Made by a program: the position numbers and the translations under genes. From positions 62,001 to 126,000 of the forward strand of contig NZ_JRLV01000010.1 in the NCBI RefSeq assembly GCF_000769915.1: 64,000 bases of DNA, written 5' to 3'. Of this stretch, positions 18,924 through 27,802 are shown piece after piece. Source of the DNA: Flavobacterium beibuense F44-8 (GTDB taxonomy: Bacteria; Bacteroidota; Bacteroidia; Flavobacteriales; Flavobacteriaceae). Position 1 is the stretch's first letter. Every line of letters starts with the position of its first letter. A model generated the notes under the pieces. The model worked only from the letters and a program-made list of their open reading frames with translations, was not told the DNA's origin and ran no database searches.

Positions 18924-19200
18924 ATACATACAGGCAGCTATAGGTATAATTATTGGCTTTGCTATTGCCTCACTAGGTATATTTTTATACCTGAAATATG
19001 TGGAATCTACTACAGGGAGTAACCTAAACGATACTATCACTGCGATTAAGTCGCAGGGCGTAATGGGTAAAGTAATTACCATTGGCGCAATACCTAACCT
19101 GCTTATATTTTTCCTCTTGCTACGATTAAAAAGAGATATGATGGCATGGGGCATAATAATTGCTACAGCAATTTTAACTTTAATTACAGTATTTGTATAA
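18910..19200 (+). CDS. Small three-helix membrane protein, unknown function
   Basis: Ninety-six residues with three predicted membrane helices (about 8-30, 54-72 and 77-95) and a Lys/Arg-containing loop RLKRDM between the last two, placing the short central loop on the cytoplasmic side. I do not recognise a family beyond hypothetical flavobacterial membrane proteins. The ATG is inside the end of surE (14-base overlap), which argues for a real, translationally coupled gene rather than a chance frame. It sits between surE and lpxB. Confidence 0.75.
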   Translation: MKTSKYIQAAIGIIIGFAIASLGIFLYLKYVESTTGSNLNDTITAIKSQGVMGKVITIGAIPNLLIFFLLLRLKRDMMAWGIIIATAILTLITVFV

Positions 19201-19228
19201 AGAAGGCTGATTAAATTAAGTACTTTTG
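19193..19228 (+). promoter_or_regulatory. Candidate promoter of lpxB
   Basis: TACTTTTG at 19221-19228 is a good -7 element 17 bases before the lpxB ATG. A TTTG at 19192-19195 lies 25 bases further upstream, somewhat longer than the usual spacing. Confidence 0.55.
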
Positions 19229-19245
19229 ACCTATAAACACTAAGC

Positions 19246-20367
19246 ATGAAATATTACATTATAGCCGGTGAAGCATCGGGAGACCTGCATGGTTCCAACC
19301 TTATGAAAGAACTGCACAAACAGGACCCGGAAGCAAACATACGCTTTTGGGGAGGTGACCTTATGCAGCAGGCAGGCGGAACGCTGGTTAAGCATTATCG
19401 TGAGCTGGCATTTATGGGGTTTGCAGAAGTTGTAGCCAACCTGCGTACTATTTTAGGTAATATTAAATTTTGCAAGGAAGACATACTGACTTTTAATCCT
19501 GATGTAATTATTTTTATAGACTATCCCGGTTTTAACATGCGCATAGCCAAATGGGCAAAAGAACTGGAAATTAAAACACATTATTACATTTCCCCACAAA
19601 TATGGGCCTGGAAAGAAAACAGGATCAAAGCCATTAAGAGAGATGTAGACCATATGTATATCATACTTCCTTTTGAAAAGGATTTTTATGAAAACAAGCA
19701 TCAGTTTGCCGTTGAGTTTGTAGGACACCCACTAATTGACGCCATACACAACCGCAAACCAACCGACATCGAAAGTTTTAAAAAAGAGCACAACCTTGAT
19801 GAGAAACCTGTTATTGCACTTTTACCGGGTAGCCGTAAGCAGGAAATCTCAAAACTGCTTAGTGAAATGCTTTCCATAGTGAAGGATTTCCCCGACTATC
19901 AGTTTGTAATTGCCGGAGCTCCGTCTCAGGATTATGAGTTCTACCAGCAATTCCTTAAAAACAGTAATGTTCATTTTATAAGTAACAAAACTTACGATCT
20001 GTTAAGCATAGCCTATGCCGCTTTGGTAACATCGGGCACCGCTACACTGGAAACGGCCCTATTTAAAGTACCTGAAGTAGTATGTTATAAAGGCAGTTGG
20101 ATATCTTACCAGATAGCCAAACGTATTATAACTCTTAAATTCATTTCACTGGTTAATCTTATTATGGATCGTGAGGTAGTCAAGGAGCTTATACAGGGAG
20201 AATGCAACCGTAAGAATATCAAAAAAGAGCTACAAAAAATATTAGACCCAAAACACCGAAAGAAAGTACTTGCTGACTACGACTTACTGGAACAGAAGCT
20301 GGGCGGTGAAGGTGCTAGCCAAAAAACAGCTCAACGAATAATTAAGCATTTGAACGAAGGAAAATAA
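19246..20367 (+). CDS. lpxB: Lipid-A-disaccharide synthase
   Basis: LpxB (373 residues) is a GT19 glycosyltransferase that joins UDP-2,3-diacylglucosamine and lipid X to make the lipid A disaccharide at the inner membrane. The N-terminal IIAGEASGDLHGSNLMKEL (about residues 4-22), FIDYPGFNMRIAKWAK, YYISPQIWAWKENRIK, FVGHPLID and ALLPGSRKQEI are all family signatures, as is the C-terminal VTSGTATLETALF. Length is typical. It has its own -7 element and is followed by the C40 peptidase gene. Confidence 0.97.
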   Translation: MKYYIIAGEASGDLHGSNLMKELHKQDPEANIRFWGGDLMQQAGGTLVKHYRELAFMGFAEVVANLRTILGNIKFCKEDILTFNPDVIIFIDYPGFNMRIAKWAKELEIKTHYYISPQIWAWKENRIKAIKRDVDHMYIILPFEKDFYENKHQFAVEFVGHPLIDAIHNRKPTDIESFKKEHNLDEKPVIALLPGSRKQEISKLLSEMLSIVKDFPDYQFVIAGAPSQDYEFYQQFLKNSNVHFISNKTYDLLSIAYAALVTSGTATLETALFKVPEVVCYKGSWISYQIAKRIITLKFISLVNLIMDREVVKELIQGECNRKNIKKELQKILDPKHRKKVLADYDLLEQKLGGEGASQKTAQRIIKHLNEGK

Positions 20368-20431
20368 AACACATATTTTTATTTTTATATTTGTGTATAG
20401 CACAACTGCAATAATAACAAAATAACCGATT

Positions 20432-21145
20432 TTGAAAAAATTAGTATCCATATCTGTTTTCCTGTTACTAGCGCTTTCCTGGAAAGCTTCGGGACAGATT
20501 ATAACATCTAAGGAAGAGGCTGTGGAGAAAGGATTATATTCTTACAGTGAAGTACCCGGAAGCCTCGACATTACATCGGGCAACAGCGGAAACCAAAGTA
20601 GTGAGACTGAAGAAAAATCAAAGAAAAAGAGAAAGCGCAGGAACAAAAAAAATGAGTCGGCAAACGAACTGGCTACACAACCTGTATCCGTTACTAAAAC
20701 AGAAATTGAACTGGACGAAAATGATTATGGTTTTGTTTCTGACTTCACCATGGATAATTATACCCAAATCCAGATTGTAAATAATGCCATGGATTTTGAA
20801 GGTGTACGTTACAGAACAGGCGGAACTACAAAAGACGGTATGGACTGCTCAGGACTAGTATTCACAACCTTTAAAATTTTTGACATTTCTCTACCCAGAA
20901 GCTCTTACGAACAGGCAAAAGTTGGCGAAGAAATTAAAATAACTGAAGTGAAACCAGGTGACCTGCTTTTCTTTAAAACTAACCGCCGTAAAAAAACTAT
21001 TAATCACGTAGGACTGGTTACATCTGTAGAAAACGGCGAAATCCTGTTTATACATTCAACACTTAGTTTAGGTGTTACTGTTTCTTCCATGAGTGAAGAG
21101 TATTACACAAAAAGTTTTGCTCAGGCGAACAGAATACTAAACTAA
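20432..21145 (+). CDS. Exported NlpC/P60 (C40) family peptidase
   Basis: A 237-residue protein starting at a UUG codon. Residues 1-21 are a signal peptide (ending WKASG before Q); a low-complexity Lys/Arg-rich linker follows (about 55-75, KKKRKRRNKKN), and an NlpC/P60 domain fills about 115-237. The catalytic Cys is in KDGMDCSGLVF (Cys139), the catalytic His in NHVGLV (His192), and a third polar residue in FIHSTLSLGV. Such enzymes hydrolyse the D-Glu-to-diamino-acid bond in peptidoglycan stem peptides. The basic linker could bind anionic surfaces. It follows lpxB and precedes comEC. Confidence 0.9.
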   Translation: MKKLVSISVFLLLALSWKASGQIITSKEEAVEKGLYSYSEVPGSLDITSGNSGNQSSETEEKSKKKRKRRNKKNESANELATQPVSVTKTEIELDENDYGFVSDFTMDNYTQIQIVNNAMDFEGVRYRTGGTTKDGMDCSGLVFTTFKIFDISLPRSSYEQAKVGEEIKITEVKPGDLLFFKTNRRKKTINHVGLVTSVENGEILFIHSTLSLGVTVSSMSEEYYTKSFAQANRILN

Positions 21146-21174
21146 CATCTCCCTTTTACAAAACTAACTTTTAC

Positions 21175-21182
21175 TATCTTTG
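21175..21182 (+). promoter_or_regulatory. -7 promoter element overlapping the longest comEC frame
   Basis: TATCTTTG fits TAnnTTTG and overlaps the UUG codon at 21180 that opens the longest frame. Transcription would start near 21190, which favours the ATG at 21204 as the translated start. Confidence 0.5.
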
Positions 21183-21203
21183 GACAACACCTTACCTAAA
21201 GAT

Positions 21204-23195
21204 ATGATAATAGCATTACTAACCCTGTTTTTTGCAGTAGGCATTATTGCCGGCTATTACATAAACCCATATTTAGGTTTAGCATTATCTTTTTCGGCAG
21301 TTGCCTTATTACTTTTCCTTCTCATGTACAGGAAAAGTAAAAACAAATTAATACAAAAACCGTACTTTTCAATAAGTACATGGCTGTTAACTTTTAGCCT
21401 CGGGATACTTTCTTACACTATACACAACGCTCCCAATCAAAAATCTCATTACTCTCACTATTTAACCGACAATGCAATTATTGAAGGCACTATAACCCAT
21501 CGATTGAAACCTACCGAATTTTCTGAAAGGTATTATTTTGACGTAAGCAGAGTAAATCACTATAAAACCAAAGGCAGAATATTAATTAGCTCAAAAAATA
21601 AAAAATTCAGACCGGGAGATAAACTAATCATTACAGAATCACCAAAACCTATAAACAAACCTCTTAACCCCTATCAGTTTGATTATACCGCTTACATGGA
21701 AAAACAGAATGTTTTCCATCAATTAAACCTGAATAAGAATTATATACTCACCGGTCAAATCAAGAGCTTCAATTATTATCTTGACTACACAAGAAACAAA
21801 CTGACAGAAAGTTTCAACGAAAACACTTTCGCCCCAAAAGAAATTTCTCTACTAAAGGCTTTACTACTGGGACAACGGCAGGACCTGAGTAAAGAAACAA
21901 CAGAGACATTTGCTTCGGCAGGAGCTATACATATACTGGCTATATCAGGACTACATATTGCAATTTTGTTTTTCCTGCTTAATCTGTTACTAAAACCGTT
22001 AGACCGATTATCAAAAAGAGGCAAAACAATAAAGTTGATATTATTACTACTATTACTTTCGGGGTTCGCCATACTTTCGGGTTTATCACCATCGGTAGTA
22101 AGGGCTGTCATCATGTTTAGTTTTATAAGTATTGGTCAATATCTAAACCGAAACAGTAGCATGATGAATTCAGTCGCCATATCTATGCTACTTATACTCC
22201 TGTTCAGCCCCAAACAGCTTTTTGATGTAGGTTTTCAGTTAAGTTATACAGCAGTTATTGCCATTATTGCCTTAAGACCTGTTTACAAAAACATAAGGCT
22301 TTCCAAATACAGAGTTATAAACTATTTTACCGATATAGCCATTATATCAGTCATAGCACAAATAAGCACCCTCCCGCTATGCCTTTATTATTTTAAACAA
22401 ATCCCATTACTATCTGTCGTTACCAATATTATTGTTGTTCCGCTAACCGGATTACTATTAACCTTTGGGGTACTGACATTACTATTCAACTTTATTAGTC
22501 CATACTTAGCGCATGTAACAGGAACAATCTTAAAATGGCTTATACAAATCCTTAATCGTTATACCGAATGGATTGCCGGATTTGAGGTTTTTAATATTAA
22601 AGACATTACATTCCCTTTGTTACTTTCAATTACCCTAACATTAGTAATCACTGTATTTGGTATATGGTTAAGAAAGCCAACTTTTAAAACCACAATAGTT
22701 GTATTAAGTTGTTTTTCTCTCTTTCAAATTAGCTATTTGAGTTATAAAACCTACATGAATGACAAAAGTGAACTGATTGTATTTAACAACTATAATGAAT
22801 CGGTTATCACTATAAAAGACCGTAACAGATTAACTATTTACTGTAAAGACACTGTCGCATACCCTACAAAAACAATTAAACCCTACCTAACAGCCACTTT
22901 TAACCCCAAACTTACACTTACCCAACTCAACGCATTATTATGGTTTAAAGGGCAAAAAATAGCTGTTTTAGACCCCAACACTATTTATCCCGAAAATCTG
23001 AATCCGGATATAATACTATTGAGCCACTCACCTAAAGTAAATCTTGAAAAAATAATTATTGAAATGAAGCCGAAAGTAATAATTGCCGACGGTACCAATT
23101 ACAGGAATTTAATACAACACTGGAAAGCTACCTGCCATAAACAAAATATCCTTTTCCATGCTACTGCAGAAAAAGGATATTATAAACTTGAATAA
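21204..23195 (+). CDS. comEC: ComEC/Rec2-family DNA-uptake membrane protein
   Basis: From the ATG at 21204 the protein has 663 residues. The N-terminal region (about 10-210) contains membrane helices and a DUF4131-like soluble domain; the Competence domain follows with LLKALLLGQRQDLSKET and the hallmark AGAIHILAISGLHIAILF (about 245-262), then about ten helices. The C-terminal 150 residues resemble the metallo-beta-lactamase half of ComEC, but the HxHxDH metal motif is missing; only a vestigial DIILLSHSPKVNLEKI is seen. ComEC forms the inner-membrane channel for transforming DNA. I chose the start because the -7 box overlaps the upstream UUG. Confidence 0.9.
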   Translation: MIIALLTLFFAVGIIAGYYINPYLGLALSFSAVALLLFLLMYRKSKNKLIQKPYFSISTWLLTFSLGILSYTIHNAPNQKSHYSHYLTDNAIIEGTITHRLKPTEFSERYYFDVSRVNHYKTKGRILISSKNKKFRPGDKLIITESPKPINKPLNPYQFDYTAYMEKQNVFHQLNLNKNYILTGQIKSFNYYLDYTRNKLTESFNENTFAPKEISLLKALLLGQRQDLSKETTETFASAGAIHILAISGLHIAILFFLLNLLLKPLDRLSKRGKTIKLILLLLLLSGFAILSGLSPSVVRAVIMFSFISIGQYLNRNSSMMNSVAISMLLILLFSPKQLFDVGFQLSYTAVIAIIALRPVYKNIRLSKYRVINYFTDIAIISVIAQISTLPLCLYYFKQIPLLSVVTNIIVVPLTGLLLTFGVLTLLFNFISPYLAHVTGTILKWLIQILNRYTEWIAGFEVFNIKDITFPLLLSITLTLVITVFGIWLRKPTFKTTIVVLSCFSLFQISYLSYKTYMNDKSELIVFNNYNESVITIKDRNRLTIYCKDTVAYPTKTIKPYLTATFNPKLTLTQLNALLWFKGQKIAVLDPNTIYPENLNPDIILLSHSPKVNLEKIIIEMKPKVIIADGTNYRNLIQHWKATCHKQNILFHATAEKGYYKLE

Positions 23196-23214
23196 ATAAT
23201 TAATCACTAAAAAA

Positions 23215-23244
23215 ATCCCTTTTCACCAAAACGGGAAAGGGGAT
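23215..23244. terminator. Possible bidirectional hairpin between comEC and thioredoxin genes
   Basis: ATCCCTTTTC pairs with GAAAGGGGAT (one G-T wobble) around a loop of about ten bases, with A-rich sequence on one side and T-rich sequence a little further on the other. It lies between convergent genes. The U-run is not directly adjacent, so the call is tentative. Confidence 0.45.
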
Positions 23245-23257
23245 AATATCTTTAATT

Positions 23258-23737
23258 TTATTTTTTTTGTGTTTTACCGTGGTCTAATATTGCATTAGCA
23301 CCTTCAAGCCAAGCTGAAGCTCCGCCTCTAACATAGCCTGTTTTACCAAGCTGTTTCAGCACAGGTTTTTTATCTTCACCCTTTTGCACATCTACAAACC
23401 ATACGGTAGGATATCCCTGCACAGCAAACGATCTTGCCAGTGAAGCATTTTGTTGCTTCAGTTCGGCAGACTGCGCTGTTCTTTTAGGAAAGTCAAGCTC
23501 TACAAGAATAACATTGTCTTTAGCCCATTTTGCAAAATCTTCTGTTTTAAGCACTTCTTTTTGCAAACGCATACACCAACCGCACCAATCACTTCCGGTA
23601 AAAAACAACAATAAAGGCTTCTTGTTTTTTTGTGAAAGCTCCATAGCTTTATTCATATCAGTATGCCATTCAAGCTCCTGAGCCTGCATGGTAATTGAAC
23701 CCAGTACAATAAAAAGCGTTAAGAGTATTTTTTTCAT
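23258..23737 (-). CDS. Exported thioredoxin-fold protein (CGWC)
   Basis: A 159-residue protein with a signal peptide (residues 1-19, ending TMQAQ) and a thioredoxin_7-type domain. The redox motif is FTGSDWCGWCMRLQKEV (about 47-63), and YPTVWFVDVQ carries the cis-proline. It should act in the periplasm as a thiol reductase or oxidase. It is a close paralogue in layout of the upstream neighbour (34-base gap), and both lie downstream of the POT/DPP IV genes on the same strand. Partner proteins are unknown. Confidence 0.9.
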   Translation of the reverse strand: MKKILLTLFIVLGSITMQAQELEWHTDMNKAMELSQKNKKPLLLFFTGSDWCGWCMRLQKEVLKTEDFAKWAKDNVILVELDFPKRTAQSAELKQQNASLARSFAVQGYPTVWFVDVQKGEDKKPVLKQLGKTGYVRGGASAWLEGANAILDHGKTQKK

Positions 23738-23771
23738 GAGCTATATATTATCCGGTAACAACCGGAGTTAA

Positions 23772-24233
23772 TTATTCTTCTTTTAAAGCAGTAAGCAATT
23801 GATCGGGAGTTTGTAAACCAACAATGGTGTTTATAATCTCCCCTTTTTTATCAAAAACCATCATAGTAGGATATGCCCTTATACTTAAAAGCTTTGCGAA
23901 TTCATGATTGGAATTTCTTCCTTTACGTCCTTCTACAAAACCAGGGTTAGCATATTTTTTACCTTTATAGTTCACCTCAGAGTTACCTTCGGCATTAAAC
24001 TTAACTGCATAATAATTTTTACTTATGTAATCTACTACTGCAGGGTCATGAAAAGTGTGTTTATCCAGTATTTTACATGGACCGCACCAATCAGTATACA
24101 CATCCATAAAAATAGGCTTAGCTTCCTTTTTCTGAGCCGCCAGTGCCTCATCCATAGACATCCATTTTATTTCCTGAGCCTGTACAGCTACAGCACTTAA
24201 AGCCACAAATAGTATTAAAAGTATTTTTTTCAT
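23772..24233 (-). CDS. Exported thioredoxin-family protein (CGPC)
   Basis: A 153-residue protein with a signal peptide (residues 1-19, ending AVQAQ) and a thioredoxin domain containing VYTDWCGPCKILDKHTFHD (about 44-62), the classic CGPC active site, and a cis-proline in RAYPTMMVFDKKG. It probably reduces periplasmic disulfides. The signal peptide strongly resembles that of the adjacent CGWC protein, suggesting an old tandem duplication followed by active-site divergence. Confidence 0.92.
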   Translation of the reverse strand: MKKILLILFVALSAVAVQAQEIKWMSMDEALAAQKKEAKPIFMDVYTDWCGPCKILDKHTFHDPAVVDYISKNYYAVKFNAEGNSEVNYKGKKYANPGFVEGRKGRNSNHEFAKLLSIRAYPTMMVFDKKGEIINTIVGLQTPDQLLTALKEE

Positions 24234-24276
24234 AAGTATTTATTTTTACGATTGGGTCCCAAAAACAGTGCCGAAG

Positions 24277-26142
24277 TTATTTAACCCCGTGCATAAGTTT
24301 TTTGATAGGCTTATTTAACAAAATTGCCACAACACCTACAATAATAGCAAGTACCATAATTATCATAAAGAATGTACCTATACCTTTTTCATTAGCTATA
24401 TCAGTAGAGTTTTCACCTATTATACCCGCAACTTTATTTGCAATGGCAATAGCTAAATACCAAACACCAAACATAAAAGCAATCATACGTCCAGGCACTA
24501 ATTTACTAACATAGGAAAGTCCTACAGGAGAAATACAAAGTTCACCCATAGTATGGAACAAGTACACAAAAACTAACCAGTACATTCCTACTGAAGCAGA
24601 TGCAGCGCCTGGTTCAATATTCCTACCTCCATATGCAATAAAGCCCATACCAAGACCTAATAAAATCATACCTATACCAAACTTGGCATTAGCAGAAGGA
24701 TTAAATTTACTTTCCCACCATTTTGAGAATAACGGAGCCAAAGTAATAATAAACAATGAGTTTAATACATTAAACCATGTAGCAGGTATCTCAGTTAATT
24801 TTTCGGTTACCTTATCAATTTTTAATGCTTCAAGTGTCCTATCTGAAAGATGAAGATAACCAGCTGAATAGAAATCTTTTGTAAGCATCCATATTGTAAT
24901 AATCCAAATGATAACAAAACTTAGGCTTAAGAAAATATTTGCTAAAGCATAATTTTTAAATGTTTGTTTAAACAACTTAAACAACACCCAAGTTATGATA
25001 GCCAAAGGAACAACCGCAATTAGCGTATTAACAACTAAAAATACAAGACTAGCCCCTCCTGTTAAAATACGATCAGTATAATCTCTTGCAAAAATTGTTA
25101 AAGTACCCGGCGCCTGTTCAAAAACCACAAAAAAGCAAAAGGTTAATGCTGCAAAAAACGTTACAGCAAGTAACTTCTGACGGGTAATAGTTGAGTACTG
25201 ACTTAATCTGTAAGCAAGTAAACCAAAAAACAATAATAAAGCGGTAATAATAGCTATATTAGATAAATCGTGACCCCCTATACTTAAAAAATTAACCGAG
25301 CCCTCAGATATTTTAGATGCAGGATCATTTATTACCCACACCAAGCCCAAAATACTACAAATTGCAATTACAGCTAACTGCCACCCTGTAAACGGAACTT
25401 TTTTATCCTCATTATTCTTATTTACTTCTTTTTCTTCTAATACCGTTGTATTAATTTCTGAAGCATCAGAGTTAGCAAGAGCAATTTCATCAGCCTTTTT
25501 TGGCTTCAGCCCAATATCTCCAAATATTCTTTGAGAAAAATAAAACTGTAAAAGTCCAAAAAGCATAAAAATACCTGCAAGACCAAAACCTATACTCCAT
25601 CCAACTTTTTCTCCTAAATACCCACACAAAAGGATACCAAAGAAAGCACCAGCATTAACACCCATATAGAAAATAGTGTATGCACCATCTTTTTTCTCAG
25701 GCTTATCTTTATACATTTCAGAGATTATAGATGTCATATTAGGTTTAAAAAATCCAGTACCAAAAATAAGTAATGTTAAACCTAAGTAGATAAAAAACGG
25801 CGTTTCTATAGCCATACTGGCATGACCCAAAGTCATTAAAAAAGCCCCAACAACTACAGCCCATCTGTAACCTATTAATTTATCAGCAAAATAACCTCCC
25901 AACATTGTTGAAAGGTAAACTAGAGCTGTATATGAACCAAACAAAGCATATGCATGCTCCTGTGGCCAACCCCATCCAGGATGAGATCCTGTTATTGAAG
26001 CTGTTAAAAACATTACTAATAATGCTCGCATACCGTAATATGAAAAACGTTCCCACATTTCGGTAAAAAACAATACAAATAATCCTGCCGGGTGGCCTAA
26101 TACATTTGTTTTAAAAAAGTCATTCGTTGTTGTCGTAGACAT
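24277..26142 (-). CDS. POT-family proton-coupled oligopeptide transporter (longer paralogue)
   Basis: A 621-residue inner-membrane transporter of the POT/PTR2 family with 12 or more helices. The proton-coupling ExxER motif is present in FFTEMWERFSYYGMRALLVM (about residues 26-45), followed by GGYFADKLIGYRWAVVVG and the PTR2 signature FYMGVNAGAFFGILLCGYLGE. A cytoplasmic loop of about 45 residues (about 215-260, Lys/Glu-rich) separates the two halves. The family imports di- and tripeptides using the proton gradient. It is 28 bases downstream of a second POT gene and belongs to the DPP IV cluster. Confidence 0.93.
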   Translation of the reverse strand: MSTTTTNDFFKTNVLGHPAGLFVLFFTEMWERFSYYGMRALLVMFLTASITGSHPGWGWPQEHAYALFGSYTALVYLSTMLGGYFADKLIGYRWAVVVGAFLMTLGHASMAIETPFFIYLGLTLLIFGTGFFKPNMTSIISEMYKDKPEKKDGAYTIFYMGVNAGAFFGILLCGYLGEKVGWSIGFGLAGIFMLFGLLQFYFSQRIFGDIGLKPKKADEIALANSDASEINTTVLEEKEVNKNNEDKKVPFTGWQLAVIAICSILGLVWVINDPASKISEGSVNFLSIGGHDLSNIAIITALLLFFGLLAYRLSQYSTITRQKLLAVTFFAALTFCFFVVFEQAPGTLTIFARDYTDRILTGGASLVFLVVNTLIAVVPLAIITWVLFKLFKQTFKNYALANIFLSLSFVIIWIITIWMLTKDFYSAGYLHLSDRTLEALKIDKVTEKLTEIPATWFNVLNSLFIITLAPLFSKWWESKFNPSANAKFGIGMILLGLGMGFIAYGGRNIEPGAASASVGMYWLVFVYLFHTMGELCISPVGLSYVSKLVPGRMIAFMFGVWYLAIAIANKVAGIIGENSTDIANEKGIGTFFMIIMVLAIIVGVVAILLNKPIKKLMHGVK

Positions 26143-26170
26143 ATTAAATATATTAATTCCTAAATAAATT

Positions 26171-27802
26171 CTATTTTACATCCTGCATTAGCTTTCTTAC
26201 AATTGGTGATATTGCGATTAATACCACACCTGCTATTGCTGCATAAATTGCTAACTGTAAATAACCGTCGGTATAAGTTACCAGTTTTTGCTGTAGTGAA
26301 TCTCCTTCACCAGCCTGAGAAAGACCGGCTCCAAGGATACCTGCCACATATTGACCATATGCACTTGCAAGGAACCACATACCCATCATTACACCCTGTA
26401 GCCTTTGTGGAGACAGTTTTGTCATGATAGATAAACCTATAGGCGATAAACAAAGCTCGCCAAAGGTAATTACAAAATAAGCTAAAACAAAAACATCTAA
26501 GCTTGCAATTCCTGAGCCTGCAACTACTTCAAAGAATCTTGTAGTATAAAACGTATAAAAACCGCCTGCAAGGAAAAGGAAACCTAAGCCAAACTTAATA
26601 ACTGTATTAGGCTCTATTTTCTTTTTAGCCATAGCAATCCATACAAGACCTACTATTGGTGCAAATACAATTACAAATATTGAGTTGGCTGCATTATTCA
26701 CCCCGTTTGGATCAAGGGTAAATAAGCCCAGCACTTCATTATTAAGGTTTTTAGCAGCAAAAATACTTAACGACCCTCCACTCTGCTCAAAAAATGCCCA
26801 AAAGACAATAGAGAACAAAATGAATACAAGTGCAGCTATAAGCTTTTTACTCTCTTCCCAAGAGTGTTTTGTCATTTCGTAAATAAGATATACTAATGTA
26901 CATGGCCCTATTATATACATAAACCAGTCAGTATACTCGGTCTTGGCAACCATAGTCATAATAACAGGGATAAGAGCAAGTGTACCTAAGTACACCACAT
27001 ACTCATACCACGCTTTACCTGATTTAACTGTAGTTTTTACTGTAGTAGCCTCAGGCTGTACTGTACCTACACCATCAATTTCAGGAATATCTTCAATCGT
27101 ATCATTATTCTTTCTTAAAGGAGAAAGACCGATAGGGCCTAATGTTTTCTGAGTAAAAATAAATGTTACTAAACTAATAGTCATTACAACACCTGCAAGA
27201 CCAAAAGCCACATTCCAGGTTTTATCGGCAGGAATAAGGCTTGTAAACAATTGCCCTTTACCTATTGCAATACATGCATACCCTCCTAAAAGGGCACCAA
27301 TGTTAATACCCGAATAAAATAATGAGAAACCAGCATCCCTTCTAGGGTCACCTTTTTTATAAAGCGAACCTACCATAGTAGAAATATTTGGTTTAAAGAA
27401 ACCGGTACCAATTACAGTAAAACTAATACCTAAAAAGAAGTTCTTCTCCGGAAACGGGTCAAATGCCAAAATAAGGCTACCAATAATCATTAAGATACCA
27501 CCCCAGAAAAGCGATTTACGAAAACCTAAAATCTTATCGGCAAACAATCCGCCTATAAAGGTAAAGGCGTAAACAAAGGCCTGTGTTGCCCCATACTGAA
27601 GGTTAGCCTGACTTTCCTGCATGTGCTCTCCGTTTTCCAGTATAAGATGGGTAATCATAAAGTAGGTTAAAACCCCTCTCATCCCGTAGAAGCAAAAACG
27701 CTCCCACATTTCAGAGAAAAATAAGCCCCATAGTTGTTTTGGATATTTCCCTTCAAAACCCTGAATATCTTCCAGAGTTGCCGTTTTAGTAATAGTACTC
27801 AT
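26171..27802 (-). CDS. POT-family proton-coupled oligopeptide transporter
   Basis: A 543-residue paralogue of the downstream transporter. The ExxER motif is in LFFSEMWERFCFYGMRGVLT (about residues 28-47); GGLFADKILGFRKSLFWGG and the PTR2 signature FYSGINIGALLGGYACIAIGK follow. It imports short peptides with protons. Its start codon overlaps the DPP IV stop by one base (TAATG), so a peptidase that releases dipeptides is translationally linked to a dipeptide importer, a persuasive functional pairing. Confidence 0.94.
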   Translation of the reverse strand: MSTITKTATLEDIQGFEGKYPKQLWGLFFSEMWERFCFYGMRGVLTYFMITHLILENGEHMQESQANLQYGATQAFVYAFTFIGGLFADKILGFRKSLFWGGILMIIGSLILAFDPFPEKNFFLGISFTVIGTGFFKPNISTMVGSLYKKGDPRRDAGFSLFYSGINIGALLGGYACIAIGKGQLFTSLIPADKTWNVAFGLAGVVMTISLVTFIFTQKTLGPIGLSPLRKNNDTIEDIPEIDGVGTVQPEATTVKTTVKSGKAWYEYVVYLGTLALIPVIMTMVAKTEYTDWFMYIIGPCTLVYLIYEMTKHSWEESKKLIAALVFILFSIVFWAFFEQSGGSLSIFAAKNLNNEVLGLFTLDPNGVNNAANSIFVIVFAPIVGLVWIAMAKKKIEPNTVIKFGLGFLFLAGGFYTFYTTRFFEVVAGSGIASLDVFVLAYFVITFGELCLSPIGLSIMTKLSPQRLQGVMMGMWFLASAYGQYVAGILGAGLSQAGEGDSLQQKLVTYTDGYLQLAIYAAIAGVVLIAISPIVRKLMQDVK

